From: Halobaculum magnesiiphilum
GTDB lineage: Archaea > Halobacteriota > Halobacteria > Halobacteriales > Haloferacaceae
Assembly: GCF_019823105.1 (NCBI RefSeq)
Contig: NZ_CP081958.1
Coordinates: 2,294,001-2,358,000, forward strand
Direction of reading: 5' to 3'
Length of the DNA: 64,000 nt
Part shown: positions 51,011-60,050 of the stretch, in pieces
Layout of the letters: each line of letters begins with the position of its first letter
Numbering within the stretch: the stretch's first letter is position 1
Translations under genes and position numbers: made by a program
Notes under the pieces: generated by a model
Database searches by the model: none
Told to the model about the DNA's origin: nothing
Seen by the model: the letters and a program-made list of their open reading frames with translations, nothing else

Positions 51011-51934
51011 ATGGTCGGAAACGTCGCCGAGACGATGGCCGAACTCGAGCCCGAGGACTTCTATCTCCTCTCGGGCGTCGAGCAGGGCATGCGCTTCTCG
51101 GAGTGGGTCAACGTCGAGAAGATCCCGGAGTACGCCGGACTCTCCGAGGAGAACGCCGAGTACCGGATCGACCGCTGTGCCGACCGCGACCTCATCCGGC
51201 GCAAGACGATCCAGTACGAGGGGTACCAGCTCACCTTCGAGGGGTACGACGCGCTGGCGCTGCACACGTTCGCGGAGCGCGAGACGGTCACGGGGATGGG
51301 GTCGTCGCTGGGCGTCGGGAAGGAAAGCGACGTGTACGAGGTGGAGACGTACCGCCCGATGGCGCTGAAGTTCCACCGCGAGGGGTACACCAACTTCCGC
51401 GAGGTGAACAAGGAGCGCGACTACACCAGCGACAACAACCACGTCTCCTGGCAGTACACCGCGCGCAAGGCCGCCGAGCGCGAGTACGGCGCGCTGGAGG
51501 ACCTCTACCCGCAGGTCTCGGTGCCGCGGCCGATCGACCACAACCGCCACGCGATCGTGATGGAGAAGCTCCCCGGCCCGGAGCTGGCGGACGCGAAGCT
51601 CCGATCCGAGCAGGCGGTGGGGGTGCTCGATCTGGTGCTCCGGGAGATGGACCTGGCGTACCGCGCGGGCTACGTCCACGCGGACATCTCCGAGTACAAC
51701 GTCGCCGTCAGCGACGACGGGATCGTGATCTTCGACTGGCCCCAGTCGGTCGAGACGGACCACGAGAACGCCGACGAACTGCTCGCGCGCGACGTGGACA
51801 ACATCGTGAGCTACTTCGGGCGGAAGTACCCGAGCGAGACGCCCGACGTCGACGCCGACGCGGTCGCGGACGCGATCGTCGACGGCGAGTTCGAGTCGGT
51901 GCGCGCCTTCGCCGGGTCGGAGCCGGAAGCGTAG
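51011..51934 (+). CDS. rio2: RIO2-type atypical protein kinase
   Basis: Protein of 307 residues. The N-terminal ~90 residues form the RIO2 winged helix (EDFYLLSGVEQGMRFSEWVNVEKI). The kinase lobe has GVGKESDVYEVE (nucleotide loop), ALKFHREG (Lys), the catalytic HADISEYNVAV and the metal loop IFDWPQ. RIO2 drives late maturation of the small ribosomal subunit. The gene neighbours L15e, in keeping with a ribosome role. Confidence 0.93.
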   Translation: MVGNVAETMAELEPEDFYLLSGVEQGMRFSEWVNVEKIPEYAGLSEENAEYRIDRCADRDLIRRKTIQYEGYQLTFEGYDALALHTFAERETVTGMGSSLGVGKESDVYEVETYRPMALKFHREGYTNFREVNKERDYTSDNNHVSWQYTARKAAEREYGALEDLYPQVSVPRPIDHNRHAIVMEKLPGPELADAKLRSEQAVGVLDLVLREMDLAYRAGYVHADISEYNVAVSDDGIVIFDWPQSVETDHENADELLARDVDNIVSYFGRKYPSETPDVDADAVADAIVDGEFESVRAFAGSEPEA

Positions 51935-52152
51935 GCTCGAGGGGGATCGCCTCCGCCGGTCCCAGCGGGACCGCAGTGTGACCGGTCCGCACGGTGACGA
52001 GCCGAAACGGAGCCCTTACAAGCGCCTGTCCGGAACTACTGGTAACTCGCTGGCAGGTGGGCCGCCAGTGGGCACCCGGTACGCCGGGACGAAATGTGAC
52101 CGCTCGGGGTCCCCCGACGCGGTTGAATCGCAAGCGCCCGCGGAGACCACCA

Positions 52153-52743
52153 ATGGCACGAAGCTTCTACTCCCACATCAAGGAAGCCTGGCGGAACCAG
52201 GACGAGGGCAAGCTCGCGGAACTGCAGTGGCAGCGCAAGCAGGAGTGGCGCGACGAGGGCGCCATCGTCCGGATCGACCGGCCGACCCGCCTCGACAAGG
52301 CGCGCGAACTCGGCTACAAGGCCAAGCAGGGCGTCGTGATGGCGCGCGTCTCCGTCCGCAAGGGCGGCGCGCGCAAGCAGCGCCACAAGGCCGGCCGCCG
52401 AACGAAGCGCCAGGGCGTCAACCGCATCGGTCGCCGGAAGTCCATCCAGCGCATCGGCGAGGAGCGCGTCTCGCGGAAGTACCCGAACCTCCGCGTGCTC
52501 GCCTCCTACCCGGTGGGCCAGGACGGCTCCCAGAAGTGGACCGAAGTGATCCTCGTCGACCCCGAACACCCCGCGATCGAGAACGACGACGAGCTCAACT
52601 GGATCTGCGACGACTCCCAGAAGGGCCGGGCGTTCCGCGGCCTCACGAACGCCGGCAAGCGCAACCGCGGCCTGAGCCAGCGCGGCAAGGGCACCGAGAA
52701 GACCCGCCCGTCGGTGTCGCGCGGCGACCGCGGCGGAAAGTAA
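52153..52743 (+). CDS. rpl15e: Large-subunit ribosomal protein L15e
   Basis: Protein of 196 residues from the ATG at 52153 (MARSFYSHIKEAWRNQDEG). It is basic for a halophile, with GARKQRHKAGRRTKRQGVN and the ending RPSVSRGDRGGK that follow the archaeal/eukaryotic L15e pattern. It binds 23S rRNA. Start choice rests on family alignment; upstream in-frame sequence is not conserved-looking. Confidence 0.96.
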   Translation: MARSFYSHIKEAWRNQDEGKLAELQWQRKQEWRDEGAIVRIDRPTRLDKARELGYKAKQGVVMARVSVRKGGARKQRHKAGRRTKRQGVNRIGRRKSIQRIGEERVSRKYPNLRVLASYPVGQDGSQKWTEVILVDPEHPAIENDDELNWICDDSQKGRAFRGLTNAGKRNRGLSQRGKGTEKTRPSVSRGDRGGK

Positions 52744-52863
52744 CGCCGGCCGCAACCCAGAGACCGAACTCGAACTTTTCGCCGACGCCACCTACACAGC
52801 GGCGGCCACATCGAAGCCGGACCCGAGGAAGTGCTAAGGGCGTCTGTCTCCGAGCACCGCTCG

Positions 52864-53550
52864 ATGCAGCCAGCGGACCGACCGGCCTCGACCGCCGACT
52901 GGCGCGCGTTCGTCTCCACGCTCCGTCGGCAGTACCGTGCGGCACGCACGCGGACGACGCTGACGGTCGTCGCGCTCACGTCGACGGTGTTTCTCCTGCA
53001 GGTGGTCGCGGCGTGGGCCACGGGAGCACCGTCGGTACGCGCGCTGACGGCGCTGCTGTACCTCGAAGGGGGCGACGCGGTGTTCCTCCTCTCGCCGTTC
53101 CTGCACCGGGGCGTCCCCCACTTCCTCACGAACGTGCTCGTCCTGCTCGTGCTCGCACCCCAGGAGCGGCACTTCTCGCCCGGCGGCTACTGGCTCTTTC
53201 TGGTCGCGGGGGCGACGCTCGCGCTCGGCGTCGGCTACGCGGTGCTGCTCGCGTACAGCCCGGCGTCGAACGTCGCCGTCTACGGGATCAGCGGGCTCGG
53301 CTACGCGCTCGGGGGGTTCGCGCTGACGCGGGGGATCGGCCACCGGGACGACATCTCCGAGCTTGATCTCGTCGCCGCCGTGGTCGGCGTGTCGTCGGTC
53401 CTCACGGTTTCGGTCGACCTCCTCGCGAACCTCCCGGGGGCGCCCGCAGCGGTGAACGGCGGGCACCTCTCGGGGCTCGTGTTCGGACTGCTGGTCGGCG
53501 CGCTGTGGCGCGGGACGCCCGGCGTGTCGGGAACCACAGACGAGTCGTAG
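52864..53550 (+). CDS. Rhomboid-family intramembrane serine protease
   Basis: Protein of 228 residues with six membrane helices. Catalytic elements are visible: Ser in VYGISGLGYALGG (GxSG) and His in NGGHLSGLVFG, with HRGVPHFLTNVLVLLVLAPQER matching the HxxxxHxxxN helix of the family. It would cleave transmembrane segments of unknown substrates. A soluble basic N-terminal stretch of ~35 residues precedes the first helix. Confidence 0.88.
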   Translation: MQPADRPASTADWRAFVSTLRRQYRAARTRTTLTVVALTSTVFLLQVVAAWATGAPSVRALTALLYLEGGDAVFLLSPFLHRGVPHFLTNVLVLLVLAPQERHFSPGGYWLFLVAGATLALGVGYAVLLAYSPASNVAVYGISGLGYALGGFALTRGIGHRDDISELDLVAAVVGVSSVLTVSVDLLANLPGAPAAVNGGHLSGLVFGLLVGALWRGTPGVSGTTDES

Positions 53551-53582
53551 GCTCCCCGCAGCGCTCGGCGTCGCCGACGCGC

Positions 53583-54191
53583 TCAGTAGTCGCCCAGCGA
53601 GGATTGCCCGCCCGACCCCCCGTCCGCCAGTCCCGACAGCTCCGCAGCCGTCCGGATCGTCTCCTCGAACGCGTCGGCCTGGTTCCGGTCGTACAGCGTC
53701 GCGGCCGGGTGGAGACACACCAGCAGGCGGACCGCCGCGTCGCCGACGCGGGCGTCGAACACCTCGCCGGCCTCCTTCGTCACGGCGACCGAGCGGCCGA
53801 GGAGGTGCTGGGAGGGCACCTTCCCGAGCGTGACGACGAGCTCGGGGTCGACGCGCGCGAGCTCCTCGGCGAGGTAGCCGCGACAGTTGTCCAGCTCCTC
53901 GCTGTGGGGGTCGCGGTTGTCCGGCGGGCGGCAGCGCACGCAGTTCGTGATGCGAACGTCGGCGCGCGCGAGCCCGACGTCGCGCAGCGCGTCGTCCAGC
54001 ACGGTCCCGGAGCGGCCGACGAACGGCTCTCCCTCCTCGTCCTCGTTCGCGCCCGGCGCCTCGCCGACGAACACGAGGTCGGCGTCGGTCGGGCCGGCGC
54101 CGTTGACGATCCGCGATCGCGACTCCACGAGCGCCGGACAGCGCTCGCAGTCGGACACGCACAGGTCCGCGTCCAGCGACTGCTCGCTCAT
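53583..54191 (-). CDS. udg: Family 4/5 uracil-DNA glycosylase (iron-sulfur type)
   Basis: Protein of 202 residues. Cysteines for a 4Fe-4S cluster are in CERCPAL at the start and CVRC/NC later; motif A is GEAPGANEDEEGEPFVG and motif B is LHPAATL. This fits family 4 UDG. It removes uracil from DNA, creating abasic sites for endonuclease IV (47168). Confidence 0.9.
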   Translation of the reverse strand: MSEQSLDADLCVSDCERCPALVESRSRIVNGAGPTDADLVFVGEAPGANEDEEGEPFVGRSGTVLDDALRDVGLARADVRITNCVRCRPPDNRDPHSEELDNCRGYLAEELARVDPELVVTLGKVPSQHLLGRSVAVTKEAGEVFDARVGDAAVRLLVCLHPAATLYDRNQADAFEETIRTAAELSGLADGGSGGQSSLGDY

Positions 54192-54221
54192 ACGCGAACG
54201 CGACCCGCCGCGGAGGTAAAC

Positions 54222-55040
54222 CTACCCGTCTCGGGCCCCGTCCGACGCCGAGTCCGGCGCGTCACCCGACACGGTCCCCGTCCGGCGGTCGACGTACGAC
54301 CGTCCGGCGCGCGCCGCGAGCCGGGCGACCCGAAGCGGCTCCGGACGACCCTGCCCGTCCGGGGTGTGTGCGGCGACGACCTGCGCGGCAGCCTCGGTGT
54401 CGACGCCGACGGAGCGAAGCCAGAGATCGGGGTCGCAACCGTTCTCCGGGTCGTCCCTGTTCTCCGGGTCGTCCCTGTTCTCCGGGTCGTCCCTGTTCTC
54501 CGGGTCGTCCCTGTTCTCCGGGTCGTCCCTGTTCTCCGGGTCGTCCCCGTCATCCGGATCGTCTCCGCGTTCCGCTCCGTCTCCGTCACCCCCGCCGCCC
54601 CCGACCTCGTCGCCGTCGAGGCGGATCGGTTCGCGCTCGGGAAGCGACCCGTAGACGGCCAGCCGACGGTCGAGCGCGTCGTCGGCGAAATGCTCGCGCA
54701 GGTGCGGCTCCAGCCCCGCGCTGGCCTCGAACGAGACTGCGACGACGGGCCGATCGGCCGCCTCGTGCACCCCGCGGAGGTCGATCAGGTTGAACCACGC
54801 GGGGGCGACGCCCGCGATCAGCACGTTGCGGGCGTCCGGCCGGTCTAAACGGTCGAGGCAGTCGACGACGGCGGCGGTCGCGTCGCTGCCGCCCACGGTA
54901 CACGTCGAAAACGAGAGTCCGTCGACCACGCGGTCCCCGCGGACGACCGCCGCCGCGACCGTCGCGCGCGCCGGCGGGTCGGCGTCCGACCGACCGTCGG
55001 CCGAGACGGCGACGCCGATGGCGCGGGTTCCGGAGGTCAC
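54222..55040 (-). CDS. DUF99 (endonuclease V-like) protein with DDPENR repeats
   Basis: Protein of 272 residues. The DUF99 core (RAIGVAVS, VLIAGVAPAWFNLIDLRGVHEA, PVVAVSFEASAG) has the RNase H-like fold of the endonuclease V family. A hydrophilic insertion near residues 150-200 consists of six tandem DDPEN(R) units flanked by acidic sequence. The insertion lies between core and C-terminal segments, so the fold should be tolerant. Function of DUF99 is unknown. Confidence 0.8.
   Translation of the reverse strand: MTSGTRAIGVAVSADGRSDADPPARATVAAAVVRGDRVVDGLSFSTCTVGGSDATAAVVDCLDRLDRPDARNVLIAGVAPAWFNLIDLRGVHEAADRPVVAVSFEASAGLEPHLREHFADDALDRRLAVYGSLPEREPIRLDGDEVGGGGGDGDGAERGDDPDDGDDPENRDDPENRDDPENRDDPENRDDPENRDDPENGCDPDLWLRSVGVDTEAAAQVVAAHTPDGQGRPEPLRVARLAARAGRSYVDRRTGTVSGDAPDSASDGARDG
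54441..54548. repeat. Six 18-bp tandem repeats inside the DUF99 gene
   Basis: The unit GTTCTCCGGGTCGTCCCT is repeated six times with essentially no variation, encoding DDPENR on the minus strand. Near-identity at the DNA level implies recent expansion or conversion. Confidence 0.9.
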
Positions 55041-55100
55041 GAGCTGGTGCGAGAGTGAGTGCGATGGCGCGATGCGGTGCCGTCCGACGAACGCGGCCCG

Positions 55101-55271
55101 TCAGTCCTTGATCTGCTCGAGCTTGTCGAGGAGTTCGTCGTTCGAGGCTTCGAACTCGAACTCGACGTCGCCGTCGTGGTCGGCCTCGCCGCCGCCGACG
55201 GTGTCCTGGTCGAGATCCGAATCGAGCTGCTGGTTCTCCTGTTCGGATTCGTCGTAGCTTCCGAAGCCCAT
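55101..55271 (-). CDS. DUF5786 family protein
   Basis: Protein of 56 residues starting MGFGSYDESEQENQQLD and ending LLDKLEQIKD. The very characteristic N-terminus matches haloarchaeal DUF5786. It is highly acidic with a short C-terminal helix. Function is unknown, though it is nearly universal in haloarchaea. Confidence 0.85.
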   Translation of the reverse strand: MGFGSYDESEQENQQLDSDLDQDTVGGGEADHDGDVEFEFEASNDELLDKLEQIKD

Positions 55272-55421
55272 ACCGTGTGTACGTAGCCGGTACCGACAGA
55301 AATAATTGTGGGCCGGCGAGGTTCGGTCGACGCGACGCGCGCGACGACCGCCCGACGACCGCGCGACCGCGTCGCTGCCGCGGCAGGTCGGCTTTTACGC
55401 GCGGCTCCCCAGTGCCCGGAC

Positions 55422-56048
55422 ATGGACGCGGTCAACGTCACGGCCGACGCGGAGGAGTTCACCTGCAACGCGTACTTCGTCGACGGCGCGGCGTCGACGC
55501 TCGTCGACGCGGGGACGATGCCCGGCGTCGTCGACGTGGTGGCCGAGCACGCCGACGACCTCGACCGGGTGATCCTCACCCACCAACACCACGACCACGT
55601 GGGCGAGTTGGACGCCGTGCTCGACGCGTTCGACGCCGAGCTGTACGCGTACGGCGATCACCCGCGACGCGATCACGCGCTCGCCGACGGCGACGAGGTC
55701 TCGATCGGCGACGAGACGGCAGAGGTCGTCTACACACCCGGTCACGCCGCCGACCACGTCTCGCTGGTCGCCGAGACCGCGCTGTTCTCCGGCGACGTGG
55801 TCGTGTACAACGACGGCGCCTTCGACGACGGCTCGTTCGGCAGAACCGACATGGCCGGCCAGTCGCGCGAGCGCCTCGTCGAGAGCCTCCGGGAACTGCT
55901 CGACCGGCTTCCCGACTCCGTCGAGTCGCTGTACGCGGGCCACGGCGACGCGTTCCACGCCGACCCCGGCGGCGACGCCGTGCGCGACGTGATCGAGCGG
56001 GCGCTCGCGCGCGCCGAGCGCCGCGAGCCGAAGTATCCGGAGGAGTAG
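55422..56048 (+). CDS. Metallo-beta-lactamase-fold hydrolase
   Basis: Protein of 208 residues from the ATG at 55422 (MDAVNVTADAEEFTCN). The zinc site is THQHHDHVGE, then H in TPGHAADHVSL, D in FSGDVVV and H in YAGHGD. It is glyoxalase II-like in size and motifs, but the substrate cannot be assigned. Confidence 0.88.
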   Translation: MDAVNVTADAEEFTCNAYFVDGAASTLVDAGTMPGVVDVVAEHADDLDRVILTHQHHDHVGELDAVLDAFDAELYAYGDHPRRDHALADGDEVSIGDETAEVVYTPGHAADHVSLVAETALFSGDVVVYNDGAFDDGSFGRTDMAGQSRERLVESLRELLDRLPDSVESLYAGHGDAFHADPGGDAVRDVIERALARAERREPKYPEE

Positions 56049-56165
56049 GGCGCGGTCGACGCCGGCTGCGGGGACCGGAGAGCCGCGTCCGGCGTCGCCG
56101 TCGCTGGCGACGCTGCGGGCCGAAACAGAAGGCGGTGTCCGCGGGCGCGACGCCGACCCGCGACG

Positions 56166-56315
56166 TTACGCGGTCCGCGGCTCCTTGGCCTTGGGGCGGA
56201 GGTTCCCGTAGCCGCACTTGCGACAGTTCTCCGCGCGCTGGGGGTTGCGAGCGTTGCACCGCATGCAGATGAGCTTGTTGAGCGTGCGGCGCTCGGCCGC
56301 GTCGAATTGAGCCAT
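56166..56315 (-). CDS. rpl40e: Large-subunit ribosomal protein L40e
   Basis: Protein of 49 residues ([20 protein letters not shown], with CRKCGYG). Four cysteines (CMRC, CRKC) form a zinc finger as in archaeal and eukaryotic L40e. Confidence 0.95.
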   Translation of the reverse strand: MAQFDAAERRTLNKLICMRCNARNPQRAENCRKCGYGNLRPKAKEPRTA

Positions 56316-56390
56316 ACGTGTGGGAAGCGGCGCCGTGCGTGTTAACGGTTGCGAGTCGGATCCGGGCCGTCGGTACGACGTGCGGGGGCC

Positions 56391-56657
56391 TTACGCGCCG
56401 GCCTGCGCGAGCGCCTCCTCCAGGTCCTCGCGCTGGGTGACGCCGACGAACCGGTCGACGACGCCGTCGTCGTTCTCGACGATGAGGGTGGGGAGCGAGC
56501 GCACCTGGTACTGGTTCGCGATCTCCTGTTCCTCCTCGACGTCGACCTTCTCGAAGTCCACGTCGGGATAGTCCTCCTCGAGCTCGTCGAGGATCGGGTC
56601 CTGGGTCTTACAGGGGCCACACCAGTCCGCGTAGAAGTCCTTGAGTCGGACGCTCAT
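56391..56657 (-). CDS. trxA: Thioredoxin
   Basis: Protein of 88 residues from the ATG at 56657 (MSVRLKDFYADWCGPCK). The active site WCGPC, VDVEEEQEIANQYQVRSLPTLIV with the cis-proline, and a final helix complete a short thioredoxin fold. It provides reducing power to enzymes such as the peroxiredoxin at 48971. Confidence 0.94.
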   Translation of the reverse strand: MSVRLKDFYADWCGPCKTQDPILDELEEDYPDVDFEKVDVEEEQEIANQYQVRSLPTLIVENDDGVVDRFVGVTQREDLEEALAQAGA

Positions 56658-56791
56658 ACCGACCGCCCGTTGCGACGGGCCGCGCATAAGGATTACTCAC
56701 TGGTCGCTCCCTCGGGCGGTCGCCCTCCGCCGCCGGCCGCGCTCGACCGCCGGTCGAAAGGCTTAGGCGGGGGACTCGCGATCACCGGTGT

Positions 56792-56953
56792 ATGAGCAGC
56801 GGCCAGAACAGCGGCGGCCTGATGTCCAGCGCGGGGCTCGTCCGCTACTTCGACGCGGAGGACCGCAACGCGATCCGGATCGACCCGAAGACCGTCGTGG
56901 CCTTCGGGCTCCTCTTCGGGATCCTCGTGTTGATCCTCGGGTTCGCGTTCTGA
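56792..56953 (+). CDS. sec61b: Sec61beta/SecG preprotein translocase subunit
   Basis: Protein of 53 residues ([25 protein letters not shown] is the cytosolic part), ending in a single membrane helix ([19 protein letters not shown]). This is the archaeal Sec61beta pattern with conserved GLVRYFD. It stabilises the SecYE channel. Confidence 0.93.
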   Translation: MSSGQNSGGLMSSAGLVRYFDAEDRNAIRIDPKTVVAFGLLFGILVLILGFAF

Positions 56954-57047
56954 GGCTCCACGGACGACCCACCCGCAGACGACACACCGCCGATCGGCGC
57001 CCTGACCGAACGACACCTTTTCACCCGAAGCCCGTCGATTCTCCCCC

Positions 57048-57731
57048 ATGAAAGCGGGCGTTATCGCCGTCCAGGGCGACGTCTCCGAGCACGCCGACAC
57101 GGTCCGCCGCGCGGCCGCGAGCCACGGCGTCGACGCGGCGGTCGTCGAGATCCGCGACGCCGGCGTCGTTCCGGAGTGCGACGTGTTGCTGATGCCGGGC
57201 GGCGAGTCGACGACGATCTCCCGGCTGCTGCGCGAGGAGGGGATCGACGAGGAGGTCCGCGACCACGTCGCCGCCGACAAGCCCCTGCTCGCGACGTGTG
57301 CGGGGCTCATCGTCGCCTCCCGCGACGCCAAGGACGACCGCGTCGCGACGCTGGACGTGCTCGACGTGAGCGTCGACCGCAACGCGTTCGGCCGGCAGGC
57401 GGACTCCTTCGAGGCGCCGCTCTCGGTGACCGGGCTCGACGAGCCGTTCCCCGCGGTGTTCATCCGCGCGCCCGTCATCGACGAGGTCGGCGAGGGCGTC
57501 GAGGTGCTCGCCGAGTGGGACGGCGACCCGGTCGCCGTCAAGCAGGGCTCGGTGATCGCCACGTCGTTCCACCCCGAGTTGACGCCCGACTCGCGGATCC
57601 ACGACCTGGCGTTCTTCGGGCAGGAGCACGCCGCGATCCCGGCGGACGACGATGCCGAGGCGGACTCAGGTTCCGGCGCGGACGCCGACGCCGATTCCGG
57701 TGCCGACGCCGACGCGGGGGTCGACGCGTGA
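57048..57731 (+). CDS. pdxT: PdxT, glutaminase subunit of PLP synthase
   Basis: Protein of 227 residues. GGESTTISRLL, the catalytic Cys in ATCAGLIV, IRAPVID and the His/Glu pair in TSFHPELT are all present. With PdxS it makes pyridoxal phosphate. After the conserved end the protein has an unusual ~30-residue tail of repeated Asp-Ala (ADADADSGADADAGVDA). Its stop overlaps the HisE start (GTGA). Confidence 0.93.
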   Translation: MKAGVIAVQGDVSEHADTVRRAAASHGVDAAVVEIRDAGVVPECDVLLMPGGESTTISRLLREEGIDEEVRDHVAADKPLLATCAGLIVASRDAKDDRVATLDVLDVSVDRNAFGRQADSFEAPLSVTGLDEPFPAVFIRAPVIDEVGEGVEVLAEWDGDPVAVKQGSVIATSFHPELTPDSRIHDLAFFGQEHAAIPADDDAEADSGSGADADADSGADADAGVDA

Positions 57732-58069
57732 GCGACGACGCCGCGGCCGGCGATGACATCGAACCCGAGTCGGAGACGGTTCCCGACGAGGAGGTGCTCG
57801 ACGCGCTGTTCGCGACGATCGAGGACCGCAAGGAGCGCCTCCCCGAGGGCTCCTACACCGCCTCGCTGTTCACCCACGAGAAAGGCGAGAACGCGGTGCT
57901 GGAGAAGATCGGCGAGGAGGCGACCGAGACCATCCTCGCGGCCAAGGACGACGACCTCGAGGAGCTGACCGCCGAATCGGCCGACCTCGTCTACCACCTC
58001 CTCGTGCTGTTCGCGCGAAAGGACCTCGACGTGGCGGACCTGCGGGCGGAGCTGCGCGACCGCTTTTGA
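57728..58069 (+). CDS. hisE: Phosphoribosyl-ATP pyrophosphohydrolase
   Basis: Protein of 113 residues from a GTG at 57728 that overlaps the pdxT stop. The helical MazG-like fold is marked by SYTASLFTHEKGENAVLEKIGEEATETILAAK and ESADLVYHLLVLF. It catalyses the second step of histidine biosynthesis. The overlap indicates co-translation with pdxT. Confidence 0.92.
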   Translation: MSDDAAAGDDIEPESETVPDEEVLDALFATIEDRKERLPEGSYTASLFTHEKGENAVLEKIGEEATETILAAKDDDLEELTAESADLVYHLLVLFARKDLDVADLRAELRDRF

Positions 58070-58159
58070 GGCGTGACTCCCGATCGTGGGCGACCGCGAT
58101 CGTGTGGAAGTTCTGACGAACCCGGTGTCCTTATCGGGGTCGACGGCGCACGGCGGGGT

Positions 58160-58981
58160 ATGCAGGCAGTCACGCTCGGTCCCGCCGGTACGTACTCACA
58201 CCGCGCCGCGCGGGCCGTCGCCGACGATGTCGCCTTCCGCGAGTCGGTCACCGCCATCGTCGAGGCGGTCGCCGGCGGGGAGTACGACCGCGGGGTCGTC
58301 CCCGTCGAGAACAGCATCGAGGGGAGCGTCACCGAGAGCCTCGACGCGCTCACCGAGGCGGACGTGGCGGTCGTCCGCGAGATCGTCACGCCGATCCGCC
58401 ACGCGCTGCTCGCGCAGGCGGAGACGTTCGAGGTGGTCGCCTCCCACTCGCAGGCGCTCGCGCAGTGTCGCGACTACCTGGAGCGCGAGTATCCGGACGC
58501 GCGGCGGGAGGCCGTCGCCTCCACCGCCCGCGGCGTCGAGCGCGCCCGCGAGGACCCGTCGGTCGCCGGCATCGGCCACCCCGCCAACGCGGCGTCCGAC
58601 GACGGCGGCGTGGACCTGCGGGTGCTGGCCGAGGACATCCAGGACCAGTCGTCGAACGCGACGCGCTTCCTCGTCGTCGCCGGCGACGACGAGCGGACCG
58701 AGGCCGGCGGCAAGACCTCGGTGGTCGTCTACCCCGACGCCAACTACCCGGGGCTGCTGCTGGAGCTGCTCGAGGCGTTCGCCGACCGCGACGTGAACCT
58801 CTCGCGCATCGAGTCGCGCCCGAGCGGCGAGCGGCTCGGCGACTACCTGTTCCACATCGACTTCGAGGCCGGCCTCTACGAGGAGCGTGCGCAGGCGGCG
58901 CTCGGCGATGTCGAGGAGCTCGTCGGCGACGGCTGGGTCCGCGTCCTCGGCTCGTACGACACCGAACACGTGGTGTACTGA
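58160..58981 (+). CDS. pheA: Prephenate dehydratase
   Basis: Protein of 273 residues from the ATG at 58160 (MQAVTLGPAGTYSHRAARA). The catalytic domain has VPVENSIEGSV, and QSSNATRFLVV with the conserved Thr-Arg-Phe; a C-terminal ACT domain (YPGLLLELLEAFADRDVNLSRIESRP) gives feedback control by phenylalanine. It makes phenylpyruvate in phenylalanine synthesis. Confidence 0.93.
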   Translation: MQAVTLGPAGTYSHRAARAVADDVAFRESVTAIVEAVAGGEYDRGVVPVENSIEGSVTESLDALTEADVAVVREIVTPIRHALLAQAETFEVVASHSQALAQCRDYLEREYPDARREAVASTARGVERAREDPSVAGIGHPANAASDDGGVDLRVLAEDIQDQSSNATRFLVVAGDDERTEAGGKTSVVVYPDANYPGLLLELLEAFADRDVNLSRIESRPSGERLGDYLFHIDFEAGLYEERAQAALGDVEELVGDGWVRVLGSYDTEHVVY

Positions 58982-59084
58982 CCGTCGGCGACCCGGTCGG
59001 ACAGGACGTGTTCGGTTTGCGAACAGGCGACGCCCCGCGTCCGCGCCCCGACGCCGGCGTCGCGCACCCGCTTCCCGTCGGGGA

Positions 59085-59136
59085 CAGTGCTCACCGCACG
59101 GCGGCACTGGTCCCGGCTTCCGGTTTCAACGTTCGC
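59085..59136 (+). repeat. Dispersed repeat with variable stem, copy B
   Basis: Bases 59091-59136 are the ungapped partner of 19764-19809. The seven variable bases are replaced by a different word here, and CAGTGC (59085-59090) pairs with GCACTG (59104-59109), so a hairpin is possible in both copies. It lies between convergent pheA and hisH. Confidence 0.65.
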
Positions 59137-59217
59137 GAGAACGAGTTGATCCGTCGTCGTCTATGGTCGGTCGGCGGGTCGCGCGATCGTCGCCTCGTCG
59201 CGGGACGCGAGCGTCCG

Positions 59218-59862
59218 TCACTCGGCGGCGGCGACCTCGCCGGCGTGGTACGCCTCCGCGTAGTCGACGAAGTTGCTCAGAATCTGCAGCCCGGTCTCGC
59301 CGCTCTTCTCGGGGTGGAACTGCGTGCCGATCACGTTTCCGGCCTCGTTGGCGGCGACGGCGGCGAAGCGCCGACCGTACTCGCAGGAGGCGATGGTTCG
59401 ATCGGTCACGTCCGCGCAGTAGGAGTGAACGAAGTACGCGTAGTCGCCGGCCTCGATCCCGTCCGTGATCGGGTGGTCGCGCTCGGGCGTCAGCTCGTTC
59501 CAGCCCATGTGCGGCACCTTCACGGAATCGGGGAGCCGCTCGACGCGCCCCGGAATGAGGCCGAGCCCCTCGACGGTCTCGCCCTCCGGTGCGCCCTCGG
59601 TGCTCTCCTCGTACATGAGCTGGAGCCCGACGCAGACGCCGAGGATCGGCGTGTCCTCGGCTTTCTCGACGAGCACGTCGTGGAACGGCTCGGAGTTGTT
59701 CACGCACTCCCGGAACGCGCCGACGCCCGGCAACACGAGCGCCTCCGCGTCGCGGATCGCCCCGGGGTCGTCGGAGACGGTCACGTCCGCGCCGGCCCGT
59801 TCGAGTCCGCGGCGGAGGCTCCGGAGGTTGCCAACGCCGTAGTCGATGACGGTGACGTTCAT
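59218..59862 (-). CDS. hisH: Imidazole glycerol phosphate synthase, glutamine amidotransferase subunit
   Basis: Protein of 214 residues. It starts MNVTVIDYGVGNLRSL; the nucleophile Cys is in GVCVGLQLM, and the His/Glu pair in QFHPEKSG. It supplies ammonia to HisF in histidine biosynthesis. It converges on pheA. Confidence 0.95.
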   Translation of the reverse strand: MNVTVIDYGVGNLRSLRRGLERAGADVTVSDDPGAIRDAEALVLPGVGAFRECVNNSEPFHDVLVEKAEDTPILGVCVGLQLMYEESTEGAPEGETVEGLGLIPGRVERLPDSVKVPHMGWNELTPERDHPITDGIEAGDYAYFVHSYCADVTDRTIASCEYGRRFAAVAANEAGNVIGTQFHPEKSGETGLQILSNFVDYAEAYHAGEVAAAE

Positions 59863-60009
59863 ACCCGATCTGCGGGGCGGGCGGTGAAAACGGTTGCCCG
59901 TCCGGCGGCGTGCGCCGCACGGTCACGTGCTTCGGCTCATCGACCAACCGAAACTCGCAGATGTGTCGAATCCGGCGGCGTGAGCTAGGCTATCACGCGT
60001 TCAGCGACG

Positions 60010-60017
60010 TTTAATAT
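60010..60017 (+). promoter_or_regulatory. TATA box of the Hsp20 gene
   Basis: TTTAATAT, 33 bases before the ATG at 60051, in a short AT-rich patch within GC-rich DNA. Confidence 0.55.
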
Positions 60018-60050
60018 CTCAGCGAGCGTACTACGTGTCGGTGAGATTCA

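Noticed and set aside
54441-54548. CRISPR array
   Set aside because: Repeats are 18 bp, contiguous, without spacers, and are in frame inside a coding sequence. No other CRISPR-like array or cas gene was seen.
54364-54654. Ser/Gly repeat protein on the plus strand
   Set aside because: It is the antisense reading of the DDPENR repeat of the DUF99 gene; the minus frame has the conserved domain.
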